Source: Capitella teleta (taxonomy: Eukaryota; Annelida; Polychaeta; Capitellidae). Taken from it: a stretch of DNA of 64,000 nt. Shown here in pieces: positions 20,413 through 32,977 of this stretch (positions are counted from its first letter, which is position 1; the number at the start of each line of letters is the position of its first letter). Made by a program: the position numbers and the translations under genes. Under the pieces are notes generated by a model. The model saw only the letters and a program-made list of their open reading frames with translations. It was not told the origin of the DNA and did not search any database. The stretch spans positions 168,261 through 232,260 of the forward strand of contig KB298735.1 of assembly GCA_000328365.1 (NCBI GenBank). Direction: 5' to 3'.

Positions 20413-23400
20413 CTGTGAACGACACGTGAGAAAGTTTAATTGCATTTGAGGAGCGGTCAACCTTTTTTGCCATAAATTTAATTATGTGGAAAACAATAGT
20501 TGTTAAAAAACACTAAGTTCATAGCCAATTTTTAAATTCACCTCGGGGCAACAGCGTAGCCATGACGATTCATAATATCTATTGTGAGCTTATTTGCATA
20601 AAATGTGGTGTGTTTTTTTTTTGTTTTTTTTTTGTTTTTTTTTTTGTTTTTTTTTCTCAAAAAATATAAAGCATATTTTTTAACTCTTTGACCCAAACGT
20701 CCGATTAAGAACGTTTCTCTTGATTGTGTGTTTTGTGGCCATTTTTTGGAGCAAATTTCATAAGGTTTCCGCTCCGGAAGTCATTAGTATTTATATGTAA
20801 ATTATTCATTATAGTTTAATACCCTAGAAGATTAAAGGGTATCCCGTTACAGTACCGAAAGTAAGTAGCTCGGTATCTTTGAAGTTGAAACAATGTTCTA
20901 ATTAGCCAGTATGCTTTCATAATTAACTCACAAATGGCTAATGAAGGATTCAAAGCAATAAAGTGCCGTTCATGAATTTGTTATTAATTAATAAGTCAGT
21001 TTTCAATCCCAATTATATTTAATTTGAATCTATAACTCTCCACTGGAACTAATAACACTGCTTCCCATAATCTCATAATCAATCCAATATAACAACACAA
21101 TCCATTGAATTCACATGTAGTTAAAGAGATTATCCTTGTCACAGCTTGTAACTTTAACCCTTAATACCGCTTGCTGTTTCTCAATAAACCTCAGTTTTGT
21201 GTGAGCTATATACAGTACAACCTTCACACCTTCTTCCTTTCCCCTCCCTCTTTTCCCGAGCACAGGTGTTACGATCGGTCTTCGGTAGTTCCCAAGTTTC
21301 GGGAGCAGCTGCGTTGACTTTTATAGACTGAACTTTTCCCATATAACTGCGAATTTTCCCGACGCGTGCAAGCGACACACACGAGTAGAGCGTCATGCAA
21401 TTGCTCTTTCCCAAAGGAGCCTAACTTGCGTGTTCAACTGGTATTCAGTTCATATGCAATTTAACCCACAGCTGTTTCACAGAAACTGATATTGACACAG
21501 GCTTAGAGTGCGTTTTAGGCTTAATCCCTGCGAGTTGTAAACTCGCGTCTGTTCGTCAATTGTGCCTGATGGGAAGTAATGGGATTAAGTGATGTAGCAT
21601 CAATGTATCGAGAGGCTGCGATGAGTTTATTAGGAACAGCCGGGGGTGGGAATTAAGTATCGAATAGTAATGTTGAATTTTAATTCAATTAACTGATGAC
21701 ACAAAACCCCAGACACAAAACCATCCATCAACACTTTAATTGTGTGAATATGAATTAACTCGAGGGAACCACACAAAACATTCTTCATTTTGCCTTTCAT
21801 TTGGCTCATTATGCTAATTAATTCAATAATCATGCTCGAATTTGCAGGATAACTTTATTAAGTGATAGTAAGTATCATGGTTGTTATGAGCAGAGATCTC
21901 TTACATAAAACCCCAACTGACATGGCTCTGTGCGTTTGGGAGGTCTGTCCGAATTTGATGAGCGATAAGTGACATTATAACATCCGATCTGTCACTTCAC
22001 ATTACAAGAGCATAAATTGCTGAGGGTAGAATAATGATAAAGTGTCAAAAATTATTACTATGAAAACAACTCACCTCGAAACGACTATAGAAAGTTATAT
22101 CCCTTTTTACCACAAGACCCTCTCGGTTATTTGGCTATTCCTTTTAAAGCATTGCGAATTCTCTTCCAATCAAGTCAACTTCGCGAAAGCAACTGTTTAG
22201 AATTTCCAAGCGTAAGGCCAAAAAAGGAAGACGCACATGGTCATCAATATTCATGATATCACGTGGGTTATCAAACCGGCCAATGAGCATGTGGGTGTGA
22301 AATAAGCCCCGCCTATCTTACCATATTTGGTCATTATTACCTCGTTAGTGATCATAAATTAATGAATTCGCTATTTAGATCCATTTGCTATTGTAGCTAT
22401 GTGCAAAGATATAACTTACCCCGAGGTGAATTCGTTGAAGGCTAGGGACGCTGAGATTTTTAACTTTAATAGTGCTGACTCGCCCCCTGCTAATGTTTAC
22501 AATAGCTAATAGCTAAAAAGACCTTTTAACTTCAAGACGTACTTGATGTAACTATGGTAATCAAGCTCTTGATTTGAGACCTCGTCTAAATTGCTACTAA
22601 TTAAGTTCCGAGTCGAGGGAATTAATTAAACCCCAAAAGTAGATGCTTTCTCCCGCCGCGTCAGCTGTCATACATACCTGCGTGTTAACAAGGTATCCTC
22701 ATCAATGCACACCTTTTGTTTCTCGGAGTTGGGTCATTAAGCTTTTGCTGAATCTTCGCACCTGCCAAAGTTTAAATCACTGATGAGGCAGTGACTTTTC
22801 AGGTGAGATAAGATGCCTCAGGACTCCTGTTGAAACAAACATCGTTAGCGTCGCTTTTATGTACGCAAAACACTGTGATCAGATAAAAATCTCTGAAGTT
22901 AATTAACTCACATTTTCAGTAAGGAGTACACTCATCCCTCTTGACTCTTGGGAAGAACTTCCCCCGAATATGAATCAATTATGTTATGAGGACCACTCAG
23001 AAAGAGTATTAGACTATGCGCTTACCAAAAACAGTAATTAGAAATATGTAAATTTTTCACATCGTTTCTTCATAACTGCATATTTCACATTTTGGTATTT
23101 TAAAGAAAGAAAAATATATCGTAAATCAGAAACTTTGGAATTGTGAATTATTAACTTTCAACGAACACATGACCCCTAGAGGAAGTTGACTTCCGGTCGG
23201 TTTGGCAGTTTTATTTCTAATTTATTCGTCAAACGACTCGAGATTAAAATCGTTTTTAAGAGGTTTCATTATTAATCGCGGTAATGTACGATTTGATCGG
23301 TTTGTCTCAATCGTTTATTAGATAACAATTTGTCACTGCATCAAGATATCGTTTGATTTATAGTTTCAAGTCTGATATGTTTAACACGACGCCATTAGAA

Positions 23401-26057
23401 ATTAAATGAACAATAATTTGCGGCTGATAACAGATAAATCGCTCAGCGCAGCAAAGGATTTAATTTGATTGGTTGTGCGAAATGAACTCATAAATTTCGT
23501 AGCTTTCTTCATTGGTTTCCCGCCAACGAATCGAATCACAGCACAGAAGTATCACGGTTTATTTCCTCATCATCAATCATCTGATTGACCTTTGATCCGC
23601 GACCTCTGACCTGACCCACAAACTCCTTGGCGCCCTGTCCAGCTCAGAACATGCAATCAGCTCCGTGCATGAGCAAATACGAGTTCGATTTATCATTTCA
23701 TTGCAATTAACCTGCAAGTACAGAACACACCCGATGTCCCGAATCACGTGGTTTCATTTCATTTATTGCGAGTACTCCATAATTTCGCGAATAGTACTGT
23801 ATTTTAGACAGTGGATTTATGCATAATTTCAACACGGATATAAAACTATAGAAATTTCAGTGGAATTTAGTTGAATTCGAGATTGAAAAGTTTAGTTTTT
23901 CAGTTTGATGTCTAAACGTGAAAGGAGTTGAAGGGGCTTTCTGCCGGAGGGGACATGTAGTTGAGGCTGTGATGAATGAAGGGCTAGGACCCTAATTTAA
24001 AAGGAACAAATTGAGGTACAAAGGGAAGCCGATTCGAAGATGTCTTGATTACACGGGGTGTAAATCATTCAGGTGCTGTGTTAAGGGGTTGGTGCATGCA
24101 CGCGAGTCAAGGGCAAGAGATTGGGGCACAGATAACAGATAGCACCCGTGAGATGCACGCGAATGCAGTCGATGCGGTTGGAAGCCACGATTAGGATACT
24201 AGAAAGTATACTAGCACACAACATGGGGTGAAAGAGAAGCGCAGGAAATCAATCATAGAAAAAGTATTTGAATCGTGGGTAAAAATAATTATGCCTTAAC
24301 GTTTGATAGTCATAATATAGTGAGTTCAAAACACCAATAAGAAAAGTATAATTATTATTGCTGGCGTCAATCTTCGAGGGGACATTCTTTCTCACCATTA
24401 TGCGAATTCCTCCTTAATGAACGCGACAGCAGGAAAGCCTTCTTTAAACTACCTGGATCTGCTTACCTTTGGTCTAATGGCCCAATCAAGTGCTCTTAAT
24501 TAGCCATTAAGGTCTCATGGTGTTAATTGCGGAGGTAGCTCTGCTCGTAGTCGTGTTTTTATGACTTATTATGCCTCATTTTCGTTTCACCTTGTTTCTT
24601 CACACCTTTGTGGAATTCTTTTCTGACGGCGGCGCGTGTCAACCGTCATCATCTGACTGCCGTGTCAGCCATTCGATAATTACGGTGTGGTTGATGGTCA
24701 TTTACCGGGAAATCATCTGTTTTTTGGCTTCAACTGGTGACGTCACTGATGTACAATGCTTTGGTTTAAGATATAAATGTGGAGACTTTTATTTTGGGTT
24801 ATAGAAAACAAAATGCCTTCTCAGATGCGATGCAACCTGATTGCAGTGTGCTTCAACGTGAGTGCAGACATCGATACTTTAATGTGGTTTGAGTGAAATG
24901 ATTCACTTGTCTATGCTTGTCAATCGACGCTGTTGTATCTTGCATCATTTTAGTCGTGAGTAATATTTCCTATTAGCACCGATTGCGTAATTATCGTAAA
25001 CGCACTGCGACATATAGGACAGCACAAATACAAATAACAGAATGCTCACATCAATAATTCAATTGTTTTGAATAAATACATATCAACACAAAGTTTGTGT
25101 ACTCAGTGACCTCATCGAGGCTTATGTGAAGCACATGGGTGGAGGAGATTTAAACATGAATCCCTTAATGGAATGTTGGTGTTGATTTTGCGACTTTTGG
25201 TTATAAAAGCACCACAGAATAGCGTCTCCGTTTTTTCGCTCCAGGTATCGTTCGCATCAATGGAAAAACTCCTTCACAGGGAAATCCCTCAGTTGCGTCA
25301 TCAACTATGGCCGCTCTTGAAATTTGCTCATTTGAGAGGATTTCTTCGAGTGTAAAATCCATTTTATTTCTCACCACAGCCCATTAAACATTGAAAATGA
25401 CCTCACGAATGGACATTAATGTAAAACCGCTGTGAATCACTCGAGACGGCATCCCTTCCGAATCGCATAAATCCCAAATTTCGCCCATTAAGAGGGTTTC
25501 TCCCTCTCCACTTTCTTTCATCTTGTTTTTATCCTTTTAGATCCTCTTTTCCTGGAACAAATTAACCATCGATGGTCGATGGTATACCATAAGTATCAGT
25601 TAAGTCAAAATCAAATTATATTACTCCCATTTCTGTGCAACCAAAATTTGAATATAACTCCTAACCCAACACAAACGTTTCATTGTAATTTTCTGAGTTT
25701 CCTTTAAGATTGATTTCGTCGTCGAGTCTTAAACTATACAGCACTCTTTAATCGCAATCGGGAGAAAGCTGAGAAGAATTGAACAAACCCAGAGATGGAA
25801 GCAGATGCGTTGGGATTGAACCAATTGGTCTATCCCTGGTGAACCGTAAACCAAAGCAGTAATTTGACTAATCTCCTTGTAATCGGAAAAGAAGTGTTTT
25901 TCATAGGAATTCTGGATCTCAATCATGAATCACGATTATTCATTTTAATTATTCAGAGCCAATATTATGGTCAATCAGATCATTGCAATGGAATTCACTT
26001 TGAACAATTTTGCGATTGAAAAAAAAAAAAATAGATACATTTACATAAAATAAGCAT
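20413..26057. other. Non-coding upstream region of the protocadherin
   Basis: About 5.6 kb without a recognisable coding exon on either strand. It should contain intron and possibly untranslated leader exons of the protocadherin, whose first coding exon starts with an acceptor site. A T-rich tract with regularly spaced single G bases lies at about 20611-20655. No leader exon could be picked by eye. Confidence 0.45.
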
Positions 26058-26064
26058 CGTCCAT

Positions 26065-26114
<50 letters not shown>

Positions 26115-26131
26115 AATTGCGCCACAGAGAC
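26058..26131 (-). tRNA. tRNA-Asn (anticodon GTT)
   Basis: A 74-nt cloverleaf: acceptor GTCTCTG, D arm GCGC...GCGC, anticodon stem TTCGG/CCGAA around a loop with GTT, T arm GGTGG/CCACC with loop TTCAAGC. The A and B boxes are intact and a TTTT terminator follows within about 7 nt on the minus strand. One acceptor-stem pair is a C-T mismatch (3' strand CATGGAC where the common form is CAGGGAC), so the gene may be functional or starting to decay. Confidence 0.93.
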
Positions 26132-26589
26132 ATCCGATTACGCTGCAGTTTGATTAATTTTATCACATGTATACACAATGTACTTCTCTATTCAGGATCT
26201 TGAAAAGTTTCACTGCTCAATGTAAACTGATTAGCATTAACTAAATGACAACTAGAAAAGAGCCTGTTTAACTCTTGGGAACTGAGAAATCAGTATCTGC
26301 GTGCATGATTCGGTAGAGCAGAGTTCAATGAATGGAAGCGCATTATTCAGCAATCATTGTCATCATTAAGACTCGCCTCACAGAGAACGAGATGTGTTAT
26401 CATTTGCAGAGCCACGTGTCAGTCTGTCACGGCGCATAATGGCTGCGAAAACACCGTCATTCCAAACGCGAACCTGATTCAGGTGAAAATGAAGTCAAAT
26501 TGAAGGGCGGTGTGCGCCTCATCAACTCCATTGTAACCACGCCTAAAGTAAACATCCAATCGGAGGCGTCATTCGCCGACATAATCAGT

Positions 26590-26655
26590 GAGCATGCGCG
26601 GGAAACCCCGGAAATGACGTCAGAGTTACGTCACGTGTTACTTCCGTTAAAGGGC
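26590..26655. promoter_or_regulatory. CRE / NRF1 / ETS-like cluster, candidate promoter or enhancer
   Basis: Within about 65 bp lie GCATGCGC (NRF1-like), a full palindromic CRE TGACGTCA, TTACGTCACGTG (CRE overlapping an E-box) and ACTTCCG (ETS-like). This density is unusual for the surrounding AT-rich DNA. No transcript is assigned; a leader exon of the protocadherin is one possibility. Confidence 0.35.
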
Positions 26656-27078
26656 AGATGCTCCCGGTTTTCTTGTTCTTATCTTTTTTTGGCGATTGTT
26701 TCGAGCGCGTGGCTCACGCCCATTTGATGACCAGGTGGGCGCTTGACCGGTGCTAGTTGATCCTGACGCAATTGGTCAGATGTGTGAAAATCCACATCGC
26801 GGATGTTTCAATGTACACATGCACACACTGTTTTAGACCATCGCTGATACTGAACCGACTAACAAAGTTATCATTCAATGATTTACATTTTACAACTACC
26901 TTGTATGTACTGTGGCGATAATTGATAGATATCATAACACCCTTTTTTTATGAAGATTTTTTACTTTTCAAAATATGAAACAATAATGTTCTGCTTCTTA
27001 CATAAGCTAATTTATGTACCGATATACAAGTATCACCAATTCATCTGATGCTAAATGCGCAAAAGTCTCAGCAAAGGG

Positions 27079-27093
27079 GTAACCCATGGCAAC
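27079..27093. promoter_or_regulatory. RFX X-box (GTAACCCATGGCAAC)
   Basis: Fits the RFX consensus GTNRCC, spacer of 0-3, RGYAAC at every position (GTAACC-CAT-GGCAAC). RFX factors drive ciliary and some immune genes. No ciliary gene start is recognised close by, so its target is unknown. Confidence 0.4.
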
Positions 27094-28599
27094 GGTCTCA
27101 CAGATATGCTGCACCCGATTCCGCAGTTAAAGGCATGTATCAATAATAATCACCCCCTCATCGATACCGATTTGATTTCTTGCAAAGATCGATTCCGTAA
27201 TTCGCATTTGAAAACAGAGATCATTTGAGCCTTGGTTACACCTGGTGCACTGCATCATACTAACCAAAATCTAGTGACAGGGATGACTTAATTTAAAACT
27301 AGCGTTCATGCAACATTTTCAAGGAGAGAACTTGCACCCAATGACCTCTGAGCATAAACCCAACGCTGTCTTCTCGGCATTAAAACCGAAGCCGGAACGA
27401 ATGCCACGGGGCAACATCTCGGTTTCATAAGTAGCAGCAACAACAAACATTCAACAGGGGATTTCCTCACAAATGGACATGCTTATTACGTCACGAATAT
27501 ATTGACTCAGCCATCAAGTTGGCACCACATGCCTCAATGCCCGCTGAGCCAATCCTACTGCCTGTCCTGCTTCGTCGACTGCGGAGTGGAGGGCAGGTGT
27601 GAGTGACAATCATTGACTGTGGATATGAGGAGCATTGAGCACGTGCATGCGCGTGCATCGTGTGCATGTTTGCCCATTTCGTAGATGCGCCGTTTCAGAT
27701 CATTGTATTGTGAATTACATCGCGCCCTTCGCATAAAAGTCTACAAAGCTTTCCTTGAGGAGGCTCAGTGATTGGCCAACACCAATAACCCCCACCCCTT
27801 GGGTTCGTCTGATCTGATGCATTTACTTTCAGGAGCTAGTAATCTCTTCCTTTGCTCATGAAACTAAGACCCAGGTCCTAGACCTTAAGTGCATGCGCAC
27901 TCAAGTCCAACTGCTCCAGCACCCAGTCGTGTTGATCACGGGAGCGCGGATTTAAATCCAGTCTCCGCAGCACCTGTCCACACCGCTATATGTTATGATA
28001 CTCATCAGTTTATTCAGTTGTAAACAACGCACTCTCGACTTGATATGTGTCAAGGGTCAAACGCATTCATATTTCACTCTCATGTCTGACCCAGTGAGTA
28101 TCAATGCTTTTCTGAAGAGGCAGTAGAGACAGACGAGGACTGTGTACTCTGCTCTCCGGGGCTTAAAGGGATGAAGCTGAACCTCCTTTGAGAGGACGGA
28201 GTTTAGGGTTAGAAACAGAATGTTTTATTCATGTTTAAGCCCCGTGTGGGAAATACGAGAACGGTTAAGTGCTGCGCGGAGAAGTGCTCTTGATTTGCGG
28301 TTTGGAAGAGAAACTACATGAGAGGGGTGGAAACGGTGGGTGAGGACAAAGATCTCATGGCTTTACTGCGTCAAGGGTCGTTGGCGGGAGGGGACGAATT
28401 AAGATTATGAAGAGGAGAAGGAGGTGATTGAGGTTCAGGAGATTGGAGGAGCATATTGCAGTGTTGTAAATAATACTAACTCGTTGTGGTCAAATCACAT
28501 GGTTCGTGTCCGTCGAAGGAAATCAAAGAGCATAGAGATGTCTGCAGATCACGCAAGGAGCATAGCGTGGGCACCCCAGGAATCAAATTAATTGATCAC

Positions 28600-28690
28600 A
28601 CCTTTGGTTGAGCGCGCGCTCTTTTGAGGGGCGGACGGTTTGGGGACCTCACAAAAGCGCGCATCGGGGCGTCGCGAAGGGGATGGGCTT
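28600..28690. promoter_or_regulatory. CpG-rich patch with an Sp1-like box
   Basis: A short CpG-dense island in AT-rich surroundings: the palindrome GAGCGCGCGCTC at 28610-28621, then GGGGCGGAC and several GCGC and TCGCG steps. It could mark an unannotated transcription start; no open gene is seen next to it. Confidence 0.25.
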
Positions 28691-31600
28691 ACGGTATGCA
28701 TCCTTCACGTAGTAGGCTGTGGCGTGCACGCTGGGTGTTTAAGGTTCAAATGGTTCGCTCATTTCGTGTTATTTCGGCGTTTTGCTATTAACAGAGTGAT
28801 CAACTGCAAATGACATTGAAATTAACCGAAAAAATATCACATCGATATTATCGTGAAAAGAAAAGAATCAAATTTTAACGATATCGCGAAATTAGCCGAG
28901 TGTCAAATTGAAGCAATTATAGTTGGGTGTGAATAAGAACCGCAGATGTTTGAATTATGTTCGTGTTAACTGGTCATTATTGTCAAGAGAACGATTTCGT
29001 TTTTTTCGCCCATATTCACAATATATAGGTTAAGTTTAACATGCTAGTATACTAATAGTTCGGGATAAGAGTCCTTGTGGGGTATCGACTATATGCCCAT
29101 GTTGCGTGTTTTATCCTGTGATTGATCATTTGAGGTTGAAGTACACGTACAACGACCAAAAAAAAGCCCTGCATTCACGATAGAGTGTCCTTACTCCCTG
29201 CATCGGTGGCGATAATTAAACATGAGACACCATTTCTGCCCCATTGTCGAAACACGTCAAAACGACAGCCGAATCGAAGATTTCTCTTCTCAAAACATTT
29301 GAAGGCCAAACTAATCGAATGGATACTCCTAATGGCGTCTCTTTTGAGCGCGTCGTCAACGTACCTCGTTCATTTCATCGATTTAGTCCAGGTGAAAGTA
29401 GGCTTCAATGGTGGCCCATTGCACCGTGCCAGCAAATTCACGCACGCTAATCATCTCCAGTATACTGAGTTAGAATATGGCGCCGATATTTGACATCAAC
29501 GTAAATAATTCAAAATCCTAGATGTGGACCTATATAGGTATAAATGTAAAAAGGTGAACTCTTTGTAGTATAGGCACTGTGGTGCACGTTTATATTTGCA
29601 GGAGGATATTGATGAATGATTATATTATCTGTACGCAAATAGTGCAATGCTCTGTGTATAAAACATGATCACCTGAAAGTAACACGAAACTTGGTCTTTG
29701 AGCCGCAAAAGGAGATCTGTCCAATTGTCCAATTGTCTTTGGTACATTTGACGCAAAACACGCATGTTTCATTTCGGAGATATTACTTAGCAGGTAACTA
29801 ATTAGTAATTAGAGCTTGTTTGTCATTCGGAAGTAGGTTAATTGTGACGCCTGGAAGAGAAGGTGATCAATCCGCAGATTCCGTAAAATAGCGGTGCAAA
29901 AAAAAAAACCCAACGCGTCGATGTATCATTGCTCTGCGATCGTTGTTGCAACTTGCAGCCAACGTGAGGTCGTTCGCCTGCGCTCTTCTGTTGCGAGACA
30001 ATGCAACCAAAATGCATTCTTAATGTTCATGGAAAAACCCCATGATTTATGGGGACCATGCTAACAGGCTTTGATCATATTATATCGAGTCGGCGGCCTA
30101 CATGTATTTGGAATAACGAATGTGCATAAAGTTACACCGCGTTCAACAATATTCCAGCAACGACACGTGAGGTTCCAGGCATCTTTAGTTATGTGTGTAT
30201 TTATATATCTATTTCACTTATTACATGCAGGATGCAAAACAATACAATGTACAGATATAAGATATAAAGCACCTTTGATATAGATGGGTGTTATCCAAAG
30301 TACAACATTGTTTTAATAATTATGTGGGATGTGATGGAAGGTGATTCGTTCGAGGTGTTTGCTGCATAATATGTCCCTGGTTACACAGTGCTGCATGTCT
30401 ACTGATAGCGAGTCATGTCTTGGAAGAAGGTAATGCATGAGGTAAGCTTGAGCAGGTGGCCCTTTAAGTCTAAAGTGCATGTGCCATGTACCTGTGGTGC
30501 TGCACTGGAATAAATGTTCAATCCATCCAATAGGGGATATACGTTAATGTAAAAATCGAGTAAATAATGGAAAAGAATACTTGTAACAATGTTGATCCGA
30601 GAGCGAAATATAATCGTGTAAAACAGAACTTCTGAACTTGATATAATAAGGCGAAGATTGTGCGATATAGAAACATTGGAAGTTGCAGGTACGTTTACAG
30701 GTGCAGATGATAACAATGTTTCAGTAGTTGGCAGAACATTGAATAAACGCGATCCATAACAGCTGCTCAAACATGCAAAAAAAAAAAAAAGGCCCGGGAT
30801 TCGCGGTTTAACTTTACCTGCCATTCCACCCAAACTGTCTGGTGCCAAAAAGAAATCATGCGAAATTTATGAGGAAGGATCATGGAAGACGAGGGGAGAG
30901 GCGAAGGGGCTCCTATTGTGCGTGTCATTCCGAATCAATAATCAAATAAAGAAGTTTTGCCCCTGAATCAATGGAGCGTGTCGTGGGACAGCCTGTCGTT
31001 CGTCACGTGACTCATCCCCTGTCACGTGATCTAAACCAATCCCGCCGGCGGCGACTGAAGACTGAAGAGTATACATTAAATACTTCTTCAAAGCCTCGCC
31101 TTTGTGGCGAGCATATCTTAATAGGTTGAAGAGCTGAGGATGAAAGGGAAAAGCTGAGGTTGTTCTAAAAGATCACACTCAACGGTTTACGGTTTCACAC
31201 GATTTCACCTCGCGAAGGGGGGAGGGGTGAAATGACCGATTGTTACATCGCCTGTGACGGCGCTTGCAATCGGGTAATTGGCAATCACTTCGAGGGCATT
31301 CATGCACGCCAATCGTCAGCATTCAGGGTGTAGATTTCGACTCATTAGCTATTGCATGAACTCATAATGTTGCAGGTTTTTCGTTGTATGTTTAGGCTGC
31401 ATGCATTTTCTGAGCTGGCTTTTTATTGGGGTTTCCCATCGCTGATGAATATTTAATTATTGTGCAGTACTATTAATCCATGAAAAGGTCATTGAAAGAA
31501 AAATCAATCATTTCGAATCAATGTGCGAGTGTGTTGATGTCATCGGAATCTTTAATGGAGCTGCGATTCGAGGTCATTCGCCATATCATTCGCTCAGTTT

Positions 31601-32481
31601 ATGAGGCTGAATATCTTCGGTGTCATTCTCTGAAGTTCAACAACCGGCCATACTCAGTCCATGCGGGACCTGAACCTACGATCTACAGACTGTAGAAACA
31701 TGTAATGGACAGACGACGACGCATTTCAGCAACACCGAATCATCGAATTCTCTCGGTTTCAGAACTCTGAAAGTGCGTTATGATTCTACGATATTATGCT
31801 AAATGAACTGCAAAGAAGTGCGTTATGAAAGTGAATCTAAGACTGACATTAAATTTTTACAAGTTACGCGATGCATGCAAAATGTGCACTTGAGCAGATT
31901 ACGTGTCTACATATTAACTACATTTAAAATTATTACAGACATAAGTTGCTATTCCCTCCTGGCTGTACTTGTCTTGCTGAATTTCATCATCTATCAATTT
32001 AATTACAAGTATTGTATATAATATTATAAAATCGAAAGTTGCATAACATTTTAAGATTCTGCCTGTTACCGTGCGTCACCAAACGAATGGATTCGACGCA
32101 TCGTGCTTAATACTTACAGCGGCTTCGACGTTCAAGGTGCGGGTTCGGAATTGCAGACCAAGATCGGGACACGGGACACGGTATTACTCAAGATTCGAAA
32201 TCGCAAGCACGTTTAACGCGTGCCCGGGAAACAGCCCTTCAGTTGTCTCAGAAAACCCGCAAGAAATCAACGTTTAAACGAAATCGATAAGTTTAAAACA
32301 GGGAATTTAGAATTTATATTTTGTTCTCTCTCTTGCGTTATGATATCAGAATCTGAAGTTCTGATAGGACAGCTGTTTTTAAAAGAGTAATGTCATTTCC
32401 TTTAAATTAAGTCGGCCTGTGTTATCATGCATTGAGGAGTTAATAAATGAAAATGACAAAATTAGATTTTCATAAAAAGTT

Positions 32482-32554
32482 TGGAGAACCGGGGCATCGA
32501 TCCCCGTACCTCTCGCATGCTAAGCGAGCGCTCTACCATCTGAGCTAGTTCCCC
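32482..32554 (-). tRNA. tRNA-Ala (anticodon AGC)
   Basis: A 73-nt cloverleaf: acceptor GGGGAAC with GTTCTCC, D arm GCTC/GAGC, anticodon stem CTCGC/GCGAG around TTAGCAT with AGC, T arm CGGGG/CCCCG with loop ATCGATG, discriminator A. All stems pair, with one G-T wobble in the acceptor. A TTTTT terminator follows within a few bases. The intact stems argue for a functional gene rather than a SINE head. Confidence 0.95.
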
Positions 32555-32936
32555 TCGACAAGTCTGGATGCCCTTAAATAAATTTAAGAATAACAACATG
32601 TTATGTATTATTAATTTGATTCCATCTCCTGAAGATCGTAGTATCGATTGCTTGTTACTTATTTGTCTTGCCATTTTTCGAGATACGCGCCTTTGCACTG
32701 AATAATCATTACGTTAGCTTCTGAACGTTATGATTATTACCAATACCATTGTCAGCCTATTTGCCGCCTATATATTATATTTAGTCATTAAGTACATGGA
32801 TATTTATTCCTCCGCATCGCTGTGCAGGAAAGATAAACCCCGATAACCTTAAATGTCATCGTAAGCACATGTTCGTTTTGTTTATTCAGTTGATTGAGTA
32901 AAAGCGAGAGGCACGCATTCAGCGATGTCTCGCTCG

Positions 32937-32950
32937 GTCGCCTTGACAAC
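32937..32950 (+). promoter_or_regulatory. Near-consensus RFX X-box upstream of the CCDC169 start
   Basis: GTCGCC-TT-GACAAC departs from the RFX consensus at one position (A in place of G in the second half). It lies 28-41 bp upstream of the CCDC169 start codon, a typical place for a proximal promoter element or 5' UTR site. Confidence 0.35.
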
Positions 32951-32977
32951 GACGCTATCAACAAAGGTCCTATCAAC

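Larger units (their letters stand above)
26132..32481. other. Gene-poor region between two tRNA genes
   Basis: About 6.3 kb with no supported coding exon. It contains an X-box at 27079, an alternating purine-pyrimidine run at 27639-27658 and a CpG-rich patch at 28600-28690. A paired GTGCGTTATGA motif lies at 31770-31830. Short reading frames near 29.2, 30.1 and 30.4-30.8 kb show no domain and no splice support. Confidence 0.45.

Noticed and set aside
20416-20460. Upstream extension of the protocadherin frame to an ATG at 20460
   Set aside because: A good acceptor separates it from the signal peptide ATG at 20409, and the added residues are not signal-like.
27930-27990. B-box-like GGATTTAAATCC in a CGC-rich segment
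   Set aside because: No partner A box and no match to the SINE bodies in the window.
29185-29493. 102-residue plus-strand frame
   Set aside because: No family resemblance and no splice sites; overlapping frames of similar length occur by chance here.
30399-30848. 149-residue minus-strand frame
   Set aside because: Crosses an A tract, has no domain and no conserved motif.
31630-31700. tRNA-like B box (GGTTCAGGTCC on the minus strand)
   Set aside because: No A box at the right distance and no cloverleaf; too little for a SINE call.
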